DNA of 64,000 nucleotides from positions 1 through 64,000 of the forward strand of contig WTKE01000096.1 of NCBI GenBank assembly GCA_011524525.1, written 5' to 3'. The number at the start of each line of letters is the position of its first letter. Positions within the stretch are counted from its first letter, which is position 1. The notes beneath the pieces were generated by a model. It had not been told where the DNA came from and made no database searches. It saw only the letters and a list, made by a program, of their open reading frames with translations. Origin of the DNA: Bacillus sp. (in: firmicutes) (GTDB lineage: Bacteria; Bacillota; Bacilli; Bacillales; Cytobacillaceae). The position numbers and the translations under genes were made by a program. This document shows, in pieces, positions 11,826 to 21,324 of this stretch.

Positions 11826-13085
11826 TTAAAGGAATATCCTTTGTATATCATTCCAAGTAACTACTAGCATTAGGAGCATCAAAAGAGCAAATCCAATGAA
11901 ATGAACCATACCTTCTTTTTGACGATCGATCGGCTTTCCTCTTAATGCTTCTACTGCAAAGAACATCAATCTTCCACCGTCTAAAGCAGGAATTGGAAGC
12001 AGGTTCATAATCCCCAGATTAATACTTAAGATTCCCGCCCATTTCATCAGGTATATAACTCCAGATTTAGCAACAGTGGCCGTTGACTCGTAAATACCAA
12101 CTGGACCCGACAATGCATCAATTGAAAATTGCCCAACGATTAATTTTCCAAGCATAGAGAAGATTTCGACCGTCCAATAGTATACTTCTTTAAACCCGTA
12201 CGTAACAGACTTTACTGGAGATTTTTCCATTGGGTTATACACACCAATGATTCCGATTTCTGTCCCATCCACGTCTTGAGCTTTTGGTGTAACAGGAATT
12301 TCAAGCTCCTCGCCGTTTCTAGAAACCAAAAAATCTAATTCATTTTCAGGGTTTTGGCGAATAATTTCTACTACATCTTCCCAAGTAGATATTTCACCGC
12401 CATCGATACTTTGAACCACATCCCCTTCTTGTAACCCGGATTGCATAGCCATTCCATCTGAAGTTAACTTTCCTAAGATGGGCTCATTTGTCGGTACTCC
12501 TTGCCATAAAGCAATAATTACAAAAATAAAAAAGGCTAATACAAAATTCATCATCGGTCCAGCGAAAATCGCCATTGTTCTTTGACCTAATGTTTTAGAA
12601 ACAAATTGTCGATCGTATGGAGCGATTAATGTTTCTGCACCGTTTTCCACTAAATATGCATTTCGACTAATAGAGAAGGTTTTTAAGATATCTTCTTCTC
12701 CCTCTTCATAGCCTTTTATTAGTAATTTTTGTTCAATATCGGCATATTCCACTTCTATGATCCTAGCATCCGGATACTTTTCTTTGTTGTTTAGTATGAT
12801 CTTCTCGATCACTTCATTCTTGTCCAGTATTAGTCCTACACGATAGCCCGGTTTAATTTCAGCCATCTCGGGATCTTCTCCAGCCATCCGAACATAGCCG
12901 CCAATTGGCAATAAACGAATCGTGTAGAGCGTCTCTCCTTTTTTATACGAAAAGACTTTCGGACCCATTCCAATTGCAAATTCACGACAAAGAATTCCTG
13001 CTCGTTTTGCAAAGATAAAATGTCCTAATTCATGGAAAAATACAAGTGCCCCAAAAATAATGATAAAGGCTATGACTGTGTTCAA
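11826..13085 (-). CDS. rasP: Site-2 regulated intramembrane protease RasP
   Basis: A 419-residue membrane zinc metalloprotease of the S2P/RseP family. It cleaves membrane-anchored anti-sigma factors and remnant signal peptides. The active-site HELGH is at residues 18-22 in the first membrane helix, and the third metal ligand is in NLLPIPALDGGRL (about 360). A PDZ domain lies between (about 195-275), and there are three to four further hydrophobic helices. It starts 18 nt after dxr stops, so the two are cotranscribed. Confidence 0.96.
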   Translation of the reverse strand: MNTVIAFIIIFGALVFFHELGHFIFAKRAGILCREFAIGMGPKVFSYKKGETLYTIRLLPIGGYVRMAGEDPEMAEIKPGYRVGLILDKNEVIEKIILNNKEKYPDARIIEVEYADIEQKLLIKGYEEGEEDILKTFSISRNAYLVENGAETLIAPYDRQFVSKTLGQRTMAIFAGPMMNFVLAFFIFVIIALWQGVPTNEPILGKLTSDGMAMQSGLQEGDVVQSIDGGEISTWEDVVEIIRQNPENELDFLVSRNGEELEIPVTPKAQDVDGTEIGIIGVYNPMEKSPVKSVTYGFKEVYYWTVEIFSMLGKLIVGQFSIDALSGPVGIYESTATVAKSGVIYLMKWAGILSINLGIMNLLPIPALDGGRLMFFAVEALRGKPIDRQKEGMVHFIGFALLMLLMLVVTWNDIQRIFL

Positions 13086-13102
13086 ATTATAACCACCCTT
13101 TT

Positions 13103-14245
13103 TTATAGAAGTGAATTCACATACTTGCGTGTCTCGTCGTCAACCGCTTTAATTTCTGCTAAACTTGGCTCCATTATTGATTGATGGTTCGTTAACGCAT
13201 TTTCAATTAAATCTTCAATTTGCAAAAAGGTGATCTTTCCTTTTAGAAATCCCTCAACCGCTACTTCATTTGCCGCATTAAGAACAGTCGGAACTGTCCC
13301 TCCAGCCATTCCTGCATCATAGGCAAATTTTAAGCAGCGAAACCGCTCTAAGTCCATTTCTGCAAAATGGAGTTGACCGACTTTCGCTAAGTTTAATGAT
13401 TGAGCTGTTTTTAATGGTAACCGATCTGGATATGTTAAAGCATATTGAATCGGTACTCTCATATCTGGAGTCCCTAGCTGCGCCATGACACTACTATCAT
13501 GAAACTCAATCATAGAGTGAATGATACTCTCCTTATGTAACACAACGTCTATTTTTTCATAGGGAATATCAAACAACCAATGCGCTTCAATAACTTCTAA
13601 ACCTTTGTTCATCATAGTAGCAGAGTCAATCGTGATTTTGGCTCCCATGGACCAATTTGGATGATTAAGCGCATCTTGCACCGTTACATTTTCTAACTCT
13701 ATTCGAGTACGGTCACGGAAGCTGCCACCCGAAGCGGTTAAAACTAACTTCTCTATATTCTTTTCAAATTCTCCTTGGAGGGCTTGAAAAATAGCCGAAT
13801 GCTCACTATCTACTGGCAATAATGGGACTTGATTTCGACGAACAGCATTCATTACAATATGACCAGCTGTGACTAGTGTCTCTTTATTGGCTAAAGCAAT
13901 CGCTTTTCCAGCCTCAATTGCATGCAATGTAGGTTCTAAACCCACACTACCCATTACTGCATTCACCAAGATGGTAGATTTCCTATATACCGCTACTTCA
14001 CTTAACCCTTCGAGCCCATAAGTAAAGCTTATTTTCGGAAATTCTAGCTTCAAACTCTCAGCGTCATCCTTATTTAACACACAGACAAACTCAGGATGAA
14101 ATTCCGCTATCAGCTTTCTAGCTAAATCAATATTTCTACCTACGGACATGGCTGCCAATTCAAACTCTGTAGGGTGCTCTTTTATTATATCAAGAGTTTG
14201 TGTTCCGATAGAACCAGTTGCACCTAATAAACTTATGTACTTCAT
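13103..14245 (-). CDS. dxr: 1-deoxy-D-xylulose 5-phosphate reductoisomerase
   Basis: The second enzyme of the non-mevalonate isoprenoid pathway; it converts DXP to MEP with NADPH and a divalent metal. The 380-residue product has the Rossmann GATGSIGT (8-15), NKETLV, the metal-binding [10 protein letters not shown], and [18 protein letters not shown] and [10 protein letters not shown]. Position between cdsA and rasP is the standard Bacillus arrangement. Confidence 0.97.
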   Translation of the reverse strand: MKYISLLGATGSIGTQTLDIIKEHPTEFELAAMSVGRNIDLARKLIAEFHPEFVCVLNKDDAESLKLEFPKISFTYGLEGLSEVAVYRKSTILVNAVMGSVGLEPTLHAIEAGKAIALANKETLVTAGHIVMNAVRRNQVPLLPVDSEHSAIFQALQGEFEKNIEKLVLTASGGSFRDRTRIELENVTVQDALNHPNWSMGAKITIDSATMMNKGLEVIEAHWLFDIPYEKIDVVLHKESIIHSMIEFHDSSVMAQLGTPDMRVPIQYALTYPDRLPLKTAQSLNLAKVGQLHFAEMDLERFRCLKFAYDAGMAGGTVPTVLNAANEVAVEGFLKGKITFLQIEDLIENALTNHQSIMEPSLAEIKAVDDETRKYVNSLL

Positions 14246-14301
14246 TTTTCCAACTCCGATTCAAAAGCGAGAACCTTTGTAAAAGATTCCCGGATAGGAT
14301 G

Positions 14302-15093
14302 TTACGGTAGCAAAATAAAATATAAGACCGGCCAAACGAACAGCAAGCTATCAAATCGATCTAGGATACCACCGTGTCCAGGCATTATATTGCCTGAATC
14401 TTTTACGTTATAATGTCGTTTTAATGCGGATTCAACAAGATCGCCAACCTGTCCAAAAACTGATAAGAAAACTGTCACAATAAGAAGTCTTACTGTAGAT
14501 ACTGTCTCGAGAGAGAACACGGCAAAAAAGATTGCAACAATTACTGCACATACGATACCACCGATAAATCCTTCAACCGTTTTATTGGGGCTTATGTCAG
14601 GCCATAGCTTATTTTTTCCCATCGCTCGCCCGATAAAATACGCACCAGAATCTGTGGCCCAAACGATAAATAAAGAATAAAAAATAAACATCAGCCCCGC
14701 CGTTTCTCTAATTTCAATAAAATAGAAAAATCCCATTCCAATATATAAGGTTGCCATTATCGAAAAGGAAACATCATCGAAAGTAAAGCGATTTTTTGTG
14801 ACAACCGTGTAAGTTAATAGCAACAAAACCGCTAAAAGGGCAAATTCAACCTTCGTATAGTGCATTGGTCCAAAGATATTTTGCAACTGCTTCGGTATTA
14901 AAAAGATCCAAAGCACAAGCATTGAAATGAGTCCCGGAATAGAGGCTAATTGAATATTTCTCATTTTTAACAGTTCATATAGTGCAACTGTTGCTAAAAC
15001 ATACACTAATAGAACAAAGGGTAATCTACCCAAAATTACTAAAGGGATAAATATCGCCCCAAATATAATTGCCGAAATAATTCTTTGTTTCAT
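14302..15093 (-). CDS. cdsA: Phosphatidate cytidylyltransferase
   Basis: An integral membrane enzyme making CDP-diacylglycerol from phosphatidate and CTP, the branch point for phospholipids. The 263-residue product has seven to eight hydrophobic helices and the family signature near the C-terminus (GQVGDLVESALKRHYNVKDSGNIMPGHGGILDRFDSL). It is preceded by an AAAGGTG Shine-Dalgarno and lies 21 nt after uppS. Confidence 0.96.
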   Translation of the reverse strand: MKQRIISAIIFGAIFIPLVILGRLPFVLLVYVLATVALYELLKMRNIQLASIPGLISMLVLWIFLIPKQLQNIFGPMHYTKVEFALLAVLLLLTYTVVTKNRFTFDDVSFSIMATLYIGMGFFYFIEIRETAGLMFIFYSLFIVWATDSGAYFIGRAMGKNKLWPDISPNKTVEGFIGGIVCAVIVAIFFAVFSLETVSTVRLLIVTVFLSVFGQVGDLVESALKRHYNVKDSGNIMPGHGGILDRFDSLLFVWPVLYFILLP

Positions 15094-15114
15094 CTTATTG
15101 TGTCAACACCTTTA

Positions 15115-15888
15115 TTATACTCCCCCAAACCGCCTTTGACGGTTTTGGAATACTTCGATTGCTTCGACTAAGTGTTCTTCTGAAAAATCTGGCCACAGTA
15201 CGTCTGTAAACCAAAATTCTGTATAAGCTAGTTGCCAGAGCATAAAGTTACTTAACCGTATTTCACCACTCGTACGAATGAGTAAATCCGGATCACTTAA
15301 TTCACTTGTCATTAAGTAGTTTGAGAATACTTCTTCGCTTATATTATTCTCTGTCAGTATACCACTTTTTTGGTCTTTTAAGACGTTGTTAACTGCTTCT
15401 AAGATTTCTGCTCTACTTCCATAGTTAAGAGCAAAATTTAATACTAAACCATCATTGTCCTTCGTGTCTTCAATTGCTCGATTAATTGCATTAAGTGTAT
15501 GAGCAGGTAAGCTTTCCTTATATCCAATCATACGTACTTGCACGTTTTCCTCGATTAATTCAGGGAGAAAAGTTCCTAAAAACTCCTCAGGTAATTTCAT
15601 CAAGTAATCAACTTCCATCTTCGGCCGTTTCCAGTTTTCTGTTGAAAAAGCATATAAAGTTAACGCGGACACTCCCAATGCATTTGCAAGCTTCGTTATC
15701 TTACGGACAACCTTCATCCCTTCATGGTGCCCAGCGATTCTAGGCAATGCCCGTTTTTTCGCCCAACGCCCATTTCCATCCATAATAATAGCAATATGAG
15801 CGGGAACGGATTGATTTTTTATTGTTGTTATCCGACGCTCGAGTTCAGAAGAAGGTTTATTCTTCCAAAGCTTTATTTTCTCTAACAT
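15115..15888 (-). CDS. uppS: Undecaprenyl (isoprenyl) diphosphate synthase
   Basis: A cis-prenyltransferase producing the undecaprenyl diphosphate carrier for cell-wall synthesis. The 257-residue product has the catalytic MDGNGRWAKKR (Asp37), HHEGMKVV, the YAFSTENWKRP segment, and RTSGEIRLSNFMLWQLAYTEF plus WPDF near the C-terminus. The start at 15888 has GGAGGA 8 nt upstream. It is the first gene of the uppS-cdsA-dxr-rasP-proS run, which follows two terminators after frr. Confidence 0.96.
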   Translation of the reverse strand: MLEKIKLWKNKPSSELERRITTIKNQSVPAHIAIIMDGNGRWAKKRALPRIAGHHEGMKVVRKITKLANALGVSALTLYAFSTENWKRPKMEVDYLMKLPEEFLGTFLPELIEENVQVRMIGYKESLPAHTLNAINRAIEDTKDNDGLVLNFALNYGSRAEILEAVNNVLKDQKSGILTENNISEEVFSNYLMTSELSDPDLLIRTSGEIRLSNFMLWQLAYTEFWFTDVLWPDFSEEHLVEAIEVFQNRQRRFGGV

Positions 15889-16019
15889 AAGACGGCTCCT
15901 CCAAAATGTAATCATGTGGCTAAAAGACTACATTTAGTTGTAATAATGCTTCTTCTCTAGTCACAATGTATTTATTTGTTTTATCATTGTACACTGTATC
16001 GCTAGAAAAGAGCGTAATG

Positions 16020-16051
16020 AAAAAAGCAGGTACCTAATTTTGCCTGCTTTT
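16020..16051 (-). terminator. Second terminator after frr
   Basis: Stem AAAAGCAGG/CCTGCTTTT (16022-16030 with 16043-16051), 12-nt loop, with U residues following on the minus strand. It is nearly symmetric and could work in both directions. Confidence 0.7.
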
Positions 16052-16130
16052 ATCATACCAAAAAAGAGAAGAGATATCTCTAAAAAACTAAAGCACCGCT
16101 TGGAAAAGAAGTCAAATTCGTTAGAACAGA

Positions 16131-16156
16131 AATACCCCCTATAAATAGAGGGTATT
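16131..16156 (-). terminator. First terminator-like hairpin after frr
   Basis: AATACCC/GGGTATT stem (16131-16137 with 16150-16156) with an inner CTA/TAG pairing, then TTTCTG. The U-tract is weak. It is 12 nt after the frr stop. Confidence 0.55.
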
Positions 16157-16167
16157 CTCTCGGTTCA

Positions 16168-16725
16168 TTAAACCTCTAAAATTTCCTTCTCTTTGTCTTT
16201 TGTTAGCTGGTCAACCTTTGTAATATACTCATCCGTTAATTTTTGAATATCATCAGAATAACCACGTTGATCATCTTCAGTGATCTCACCGTTCTTTTCA
16301 AGCTTTTTCAAGTCGTCATTTCCATCACGACGGATATTTCTAATGGCAACTTTAGCATCTTCAGATTCTTTCTTTACTACCTTCACCAATTCCTTACGAC
16401 GCTCTTCTGTTAACTGAGGAACCGCAAGACGAATGATGCTTCCATCATTTGAAGGAGTAATACCGATATCTGATTTTAAGATTGCCTTTTCAATATCGCT
16501 TAAAATTGATTTATCATAAGGTTGAATCACAAGCATACGAGCTTCTGGGACAGAAACACCTGCAAGTTGGTTGATTGGAGTTGGAGTTCCATAATAGTCA
16601 ACTGTAATTCGATCGAGCATAGATGCATTCGCACGTCCTGCACGAATCCCAGCAAGTTCACGAGTGTAAGCACTGATTGCTTTATTCATACGTTCTTTCG
16701 CATTTGCTACGATTTGTTTCGGCAT
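16168..16725 (-). CDS. frr: Ribosome recycling factor
   Basis: RRF splits the post-termination ribosome together with EF-G. The 185-residue product has the family core: [44 protein letters not shown], and the three-helix-bundle return strand [30 protein letters not shown]. Its ATG overlaps the pyrH stop (TAATG), indicating coupling. Confidence 0.97.
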   Translation of the reverse strand: MPKQIVANAKERMNKAISAYTRELAGIRAGRANASMLDRITVDYYGTPTPINQLAGVSVPEARMLVIQPYDKSILSDIEKAILKSDIGITPSNDGSIIRLAVPQLTEERRKELVKVVKKESEDAKVAIRNIRRDGNDDLKKLEKNGEITEDDQRGYSDDIQKLTDEYITKVDQLTKDKEKEILEV

Positions 16726-17450
16726 TATTTTTTCCCCCTCACAATAGTCCCAATTGATTCGCCCATAACGGCACGCTTGATATTTCCTTGCTCCATAATA
16801 GAGAAAACAAGAAGTGGTATATCATTATCCATACATAAAGAAGAAGCAGTTGAATCCATGACCGCTAGCCCTTCTTTAATTACATCTAAATACGAAAGCT
16901 CATCATACTTCTTCGCTGTTTTATCAATACGCGGGTCAGCAGAATATACTCCATCTACATTATTCTTCGCCATTAAGATGACTTCTGCTTCAATTTCCGC
17001 AGCACGTAATGCAGCTGTTGTGTCGGTTGAGAAATAAGGATTTCCAGTACCTGCTGCAAAAATAACAACTCGCTTCTTTTCAAGATGACGAATTGCTCGT
17101 CTGCGAATATAGGGTTCCGCTACTTGTCGCATCTCAATAGAAGTTTGTACACGCGTTTCCACACCTGATTGTTCGAGACTATCTTGAAGCGCCAATGAGT
17201 TCATGACCGTTGCTAGCATCCCCATATAGTCTGCATTCGCACGGTCCATTCCCATCTCTTCCCCAATTTTACCTCGCCAGATATTTCCGCCACCAACAAC
17301 AACGGCTACTTCAACATCTAAATCCGCAATTTCCTTTACTTGATCGGCTACCGATTTAATCACTTTCGGATTAATTCCGAATCCTTGCTCACCAGCAAGT
17401 GCTTCACCACTTAGTTTTAGTACAACGCGTTTATATTTCGGACTGGTCAT
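16725..17450 (-). CDS. pyrH: UMP kinase
   Basis: Phosphorylates UMP to UDP; hexameric and regulated by GTP and UTP in Bacteria. The 241-residue product has [66 protein letters not shown] and the C-terminal [12 protein letters not shown]. The ATG at 17450 follows GGAGG by 5 nt; the upstream in-frame ATG is part of that Shine-Dalgarno. It lies after the tsf terminator and is coupled to frr. Confidence 0.96.
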   Translation of the reverse strand: MTSPKYKRVVLKLSGEALAGEQGFGINPKVIKSVADQVKEIADLDVEVAVVVGGGNIWRGKIGEEMGMDRANADYMGMLATVMNSLALQDSLEQSGVETRVQTSIEMRQVAEPYIRRRAIRHLEKKRVVIFAAGTGNPYFSTDTTAALRAAEIEAEVILMAKNNVDGVYSADPRIDKTAKKYDELSYLDVIKEGLAVMDSTASSLCMDNDIPLLVFSIMEQGNIKRAVMGESIGTIVRGKK

Positions 17451-17490
17451 AGAAACCTCCATATGTATATTACTACTTTAAACTTTCTTG

Positions 17491-17519
17491 AAAAATAGGG
17501 AACACAGGTGTGTTCCCTA
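17491..17519 (-). terminator. Intrinsic terminator after tsf
   Basis: A 10-bp stem TAGGGAACAC/GTGTTCCCTA (17496-17505 with 17510-17519), 4-nt loop, then TTTTT on the minus strand. Located 21 nt after tsf and about 40 nt before pyrH. Confidence 0.88.
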
Positions 17520-17540
17520 AGAATAGAGTTTACGCTTTTA

Positions 17541-18425
17541 TTAGTTACCTTTTACTTGGTTCATTACTTCTTCAGCGAAGTTATCAGCACGCTTTTCGAT
17601 ACCTTCTCCTACTTCGTAACGTACGAATTCGCGAATCTTTCCACCTTTTGATTCAACGAATGCTTTTACTTTTTGATCTGGATCCTTAACGAATGCTTGG
17701 TCATTCACACAAACGTCTTGGAAGTATTTGCTTAGGCGGCCTTCAACCATTTTCGCTACGATGTTTTCTGGCTTACCTTCGTTAAGAGCCTGTTGAGTTA
17801 GAACTTGACGCTCACGCTCAATTTCTTCAGCAGAAACTTCGTCACGAGATACATATTTAGGGTTTAATGCAGCGATGTGCATAGAAACATCCTTAGCAGC
17901 AGCATCGTCAGCTGTTCCTTCTAATACTGTTAACACACCAATGCGTCCACCCATGTGTAGGTAAGCACCAAATGCATCATTGTCACCTTTAGACTTGATT
18001 TCAAAGCGACGAAGAGAGATTTTCTCACCGATTTTTGCAATAGCTGCGTTTACGTAAGACTCAACAGTTGCACCGTTAGCCATTGTTTGTGCATTTACTT
18101 CTTCAACTGTAGCTGGCTTGTTAGCTAAAACGTGTTCAGCAAGTTCCTTAACTAGAACTTGGAAACCTTCGTTCTTAGCAACGAAATCTGTTTCTGAGTT
18201 AACTTCTAGAATAACTGCTTCGTTTCCTTGAGTAAGGATATAAGTAGTTCCTTCAGCTGCTACACGGTCTGCCTTCTTCGCAGCGCTAGCCATACCTTTT
18301 TCACGCAAAAAGTCGATTGCTTTTTCCATATCACCTTCAGTTGCTTGAAGTGCTTTTTTGCAATCTAACATACCTGCGCCTGTTCTTTCACGTAATTCTT
18401 TTACCATTTGAGCCGTTACTGCCAT
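17541..18425 (-). CDS. tsf: Elongation factor Ts
   Basis: The guanine nucleotide exchange factor for EF-Tu. The 294-residue product has the N-terminal UBA-like domain ([22 protein letters not shown]), the TDFVAKN motif that contacts EF-Tu, and two core subdomains. It follows rpsB with an intervening terminator, so its level probably depends on partial read-through. The start has GGAGGAAAC upstream. Confidence 0.97.
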   Translation of the reverse strand: MAVTAQMVKELRERTGAGMLDCKKALQATEGDMEKAIDFLREKGMASAAKKADRVAAEGTTYILTQGNEAVILEVNSETDFVAKNEGFQVLVKELAEHVLANKPATVEEVNAQTMANGATVESYVNAAIAKIGEKISLRRFEIKSKGDNDAFGAYLHMGGRIGVLTVLEGTADDAAAKDVSMHIAALNPKYVSRDEVSAEEIERERQVLTQQALNEGKPENIVAKMVEGRLSKYFQDVCVNDQAFVKDPDQKVKAFVESKGGKIREFVRYEVGEGIEKRADNFAEEVMNQVKGN

Positions 18426-18463
18426 GTGAGTTTCCTCCTTAAAAGCTATGTATTTTAGTGTTA

Positions 18464-18484
18464 ACTAGCTAGGAAAAAGCTAGT
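18464..18484 (-). promoter_or_regulatory. Hairpin upstream of tsf
   Basis: ACTAGCT/AGCTAGT 7-bp stem (18464-18470 with 18478-18484), 7-nt loop, about 40 nt before the tsf start. No U-tract follows. It may be an RNA-stability or processing element between rpsB and tsf; function unknown. Confidence 0.35.
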
Positions 18485-18505
18485 CAAGATTCGCGTTCTT
18501 TCTTT

Positions 18506-18543
18506 AAAAAAAGGTGATAAAGGGGGTCCCTCTTATCACCTTT
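18506..18543 (-). terminator. Intrinsic terminator between rpsB and tsf
   Basis: An 11-bp stem AAAGGTGATAA/TTATCACCTTT (18510-18520 with 18533-18543) with a 12-nt loop, then a run of U. It would limit tsf expression relative to rpsB. Confidence 0.9.
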
Positions 18544-18575
18544 TAGTAACTAGTGTTTCCTCAGGTCAAAACGTA

Positions 18576-19286
<711 letters not shown>

Positions 19287-19389
19287 CTAATGGTTTTTAT
19301 TTTCCTCCGCCCATTTCAACTTTAGACAAAACTGTCGAAACAGCACCCTTTGTCCAAATCCATGAACGTGTGTATTAACACCAAAAGTT

Positions 19390-19418
19390 AATATAGCATA
19401 ATCAACTCTTACAATCAA
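19390..19418 (-). promoter_or_regulatory. SigA-type promoter of rpsB
   Basis: Minus strand TTGATT (19413-19418), 17-nt spacer, TATATT (19390-19395). It starts only 2 nt after the swrB stop. The leader would be about 110 nt. The -35 lies inside a small inverted repeat AATCAAG/CTTGATT (19413-19432) that also covers the last swrB codons. Confidence 0.75.
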
Positions 19419-19420
19419 GT

Positions 19421-20038
19421 TTATTCTTGATTATTTTGACGAAATTTGAGTAATAGTTCTATCTCTGTTTGACCTTTATGGAGCTTTTTAGCAATTTCTT
19501 CATATGTAAGACCTTGCTCTTGTAAATATACCACTTCCTCGAGCAGGCTCTTTTCTTTTGGTTCAATCACTTCTTGTAGTTTTTCATGTACTTCCTCTTC
19601 CATTTTGGGGTTCAACGTCGGATCGTGCGCCTCAGCAAAGTCTGGAAGAAGTACCTCTGCGTCTTCATCTGTTAATGGCTGTATAGCACCTATCTTGTAA
19701 GCTTTAACAGCATGGCTCTTTGAACTTTTCATTGGATATGGAACCTTTTCTTCTTCTGCACTGGGAAGGATTGATTCTACGCTGACTTCGTTCTTCTTTT
19801 TATTTTCCTTCTTGTTGGATTGTTCGCTAGCTGTCTTTGTTATTCGCTCAATAAAACTTTCGTTCTCTTCTTTCATTTCAGCCAAATATGTTGAAATGAC
19901 ATCTTCCATTTCCTCAATCATTCTTTGTTGCTTCTTCTCCACTTCAAAAAGCTTTGATTGACGAAGATATAAGATCACAATGGAAAACAAAGCAATTATA
20001 TTTAATACGATGCTGATGAACAAAAATACACTTGTCAT
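19421..20038 (-). CDS. swrB: Swarming motility protein SwrB (YlxL)-like
   Basis: A 205-residue protein with one N-terminal membrane helix (about 3-24), a coiled-coil/charged middle part and a C-terminal helical module ending GLTYEEIAKKLHKGQTEIELLLKF. In B. subtilis SwrB activates flagellar basal-body and type III export assembly through FliF/FliG. Assigned by position after sigD, membrane topology and the conserved C-terminal segment; the middle is divergent and it is longer than the B. subtilis protein. It is the last gene of the fla/che operon. Confidence 0.8.
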   Translation of the reverse strand: MTSVFLFISIVLNIIALFSIVILYLRQSKLFEVEKKQQRMIEEMEDVISTYLAEMKEENESFIERITKTASEQSNKKENKKKNEVSVESILPSAEEEKVPYPMKSSKSHAVKAYKIGAIQPLTDEDAEVLLPDFAEAHDPTLNPKMEEEVHEKLQEVIEPKEKSLLEEVVYLQEQGLTYEEIAKKLHKGQTEIELLLKFRQNNQE

Positions 20039-20046
20039 ATATCCCT

Positions 20047-20355
20047 CTATCCGGAAAAGTCAAAAAAGTTTCCTTTATACGGATGAACTTCTTTCAATGG
20101 CTGACTCTCTTTATTTTTTTTATTTTTCTTCCCCTCTTGATTCCCATCTTTATCTCGCTGTTGATCCTTTAGGCGAACTTGTTCCTTTTGCTCATGCTTT
20201 TTAACTGAGTTCCTATTTTTCTCTACTTCTTTTGCGACGCTGTTTGCAGCAACATCATTTTGCTGCTGCCCTCGCTGCTGTATCTGCTCTTGTAGCTTGC
20301 TAGCATCTTGTATCCTAGGAAGAGCAATTTGCATTTCTATTGCTTTTAAACTCAT
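20047..20355 (-). CDS. Small hydrophilic protein of unknown function between sigD and swrB
   Basis: A 102-residue protein I do not recognise by name. The N-terminus (MSLKAIEMQIALPRIQDASKL) looks amphipathic. The middle is extremely rich in Lys, Gln, Glu and Asn and probably disordered or coiled coil, and it ends in an aromatic motif HPYKGNFFDFSG. No signal peptide or membrane segment. The B. subtilis locus, as I recall it, goes from sigD directly to swrB. It lies 8 nt before swrB and 50 nt after sigD, so a motility-linked role is plausible but unproven. The N- and C-terminal segments look more constrained than the middle. Confidence 0.75.
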   Translation of the reverse strand: MSLKAIEMQIALPRIQDASKLQEQIQQRGQQQNDVAANSVAKEVEKNRNSVKKHEQKEQVRLKDQQRDKDGNQEGKKNKKNKESQPLKEVHPYKGNFFDFSG

Positions 20356-20405
20356 ACCCGGTTGCCATCTCCCTACTTATTATGTACAAATGAAAATAAC
20401 GTCTA

Positions 20406-21167
20406 TTATACGATTTTTTGTAATGTTTGTCTTAGCTTAAATATAGCTTTGGAATGTATTTGTGATATTCTTGACGTCGATAAATCCATCACTTGGCCAA
20501 TTTCAGTTAATGTTAACTCTTCCTGATAAAACAAGCTTAATACAAGTTGTTCTTTATCATTTAAGTGAGAAATCATAGATGACAGCTCTGATATTAACTC
20601 ATTTTTAATAATTGTCTCCTCTGGTATTTCTGCTCGCTCATCCTTTAACGAGAATCCAGCTCCGTCTTTTTCCTCACCATCCGGTTGTTCATCAATTGAC
20701 AATACATTAGCAAAAAAATGCTCGTTCATTGTATTGTGAACATCGTCTTCACTCATATTTAGCTCTTCTGCGATTTCTTTAGAAGTCACATTTCTCATTA
20801 GTTTTTGTTCTAACTTTTCAATCGTTTGCTCAATTCGTTTGGCTTTATCTCTTGTATTCCTAGAGAGCCAATCTTCCTTTCTTAATCCATCAATAATGGC
20901 TCCTCGAATACGAAAGGAAGCATATGTATCAAATTTCAAGTCCCTTGTTGGATCAAATTTTTCAAGCGCATCGTATAAACCAATCATCCCTAAGCTCTTT
21001 AAATCATCTCGTGAAACATTCTTCGGTAAACCAACGGAAATCCTTTGGACATGATAGCTAACAAGCGGCATATATTTTCTTACTAAATAATCACCTGCAT
21101 CACTGTCTCTTTTGGAAGTCCATTTTTCCCATATGTTTTGTTCCTCGATCGAAGGTGCCTGTCCCAT
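20406..21167 (-). CDS. sigD: RNA polymerase sigma factor SigD (FliA/sigma-28 family)
   Basis: The sigma factor for late flagellar, chemotaxis and autolysin genes. The 253-residue product has region 2 (YLVRKYMPLV, DDLKSLGMIGLYDALEKFDP, FDTYASFRIRGAIIDGLRKEDWLSR), region 3 (TSKEIAEELNMSEDDV), and a region 4 helix-turn-helix (LTEIGQVMDLSTSRISQIHSKAI). The ATG at 21167 follows GGAGGAGG by about 5 nt. Unlike the tightly spaced genes before it, sigD is preceded by a 157-nt gap holding a strong terminator and a SigA-like promoter. Release of SigD depends on FlgM, which is not in this window. Confidence 0.97.
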   Translation of the reverse strand: MGQAPSIEEQNIWEKWTSKRDSDAGDYLVRKYMPLVSYHVQRISVGLPKNVSRDDLKSLGMIGLYDALEKFDPTRDLKFDTYASFRIRGAIIDGLRKEDWLSRNTRDKAKRIEQTIEKLEQKLMRNVTSKEIAEELNMSEDDVHNTMNEHFFANVLSIDEQPDGEEKDGAGFSLKDERAEIPEETIIKNELISELSSMISHLNDKEQLVLSLFYQEELTLTEIGQVMDLSTSRISQIHSKAIFKLRQTLQKIV

Positions 21168-21221
21168 GGTTTCCTCCTCCAAACGACATTGTTCAAATCA
21201 ATCGTTAAATTAAATACTTTC

Positions 21222-21250
21222 TTAATATAAACAGTCCTTATTTCTTTCAA
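21222..21250 (-). promoter_or_regulatory. Putative SigA-type promoter of sigD
   Basis: Minus strand TTGAAA (21245-21250), 17-nt spacer, TATTAA (21222-21227). It lies directly downstream of the cheD terminator, with a predicted leader of about 50 nt. The -35 is good and the -10 is weaker (4 of 6). Confidence 0.5.
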
Positions 21251-21273
21251 ACAATAATCGATTTTTTAATTGC

Positions 21274-21306
21274 AAAAAAAATCAGCCATTACAATAAAAG
21301 GCTGAT
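21274..21306 (-). terminator. Intrinsic terminator between cheD and sigD
   Basis: A perfect 7-bp stem ATCAGCC/GGCTGAT (21281-21287 with 21300-21306), 12-nt loop, then eight U on the minus strand. It is 18 nt after the cheD stop, inside what is a continuous operon in B. subtilis. Confidence 0.85.
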
Positions 21307-21324
21307 CGTTCATTGCTTTCCATT

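Larger units (their letters stand above)
15889..16167 (-). other. frr-uppS intergenic region
   Basis: 279 nt without a credible gene. It holds two hairpins that end frr transcription (16131-16156 and 16020-16051). The remaining ~130 nt should contain the uppS promoter. A TACAAT-like -10 is present around 15985-15990 but no convincing -35 matches it, so no promoter is called. Confidence 0.6.

Noticed and set aside
15889-16019. uppS promoter
   Set aside because: A TACAAT-like -10 exists but no -35 at acceptable spacing; not called.
16522-17037. 171-codon open frame on the plus strand
   Set aside because: It is antisense to frr and pyrH, which are full-length and conserved; no ribosome-binding site or family similarity.
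17451-17490. Possible pyrH promoter (TTCAAG-17-TATACA)
   Set aside because: Both hexamers are poor and the start would fall in the ribosome-binding site.
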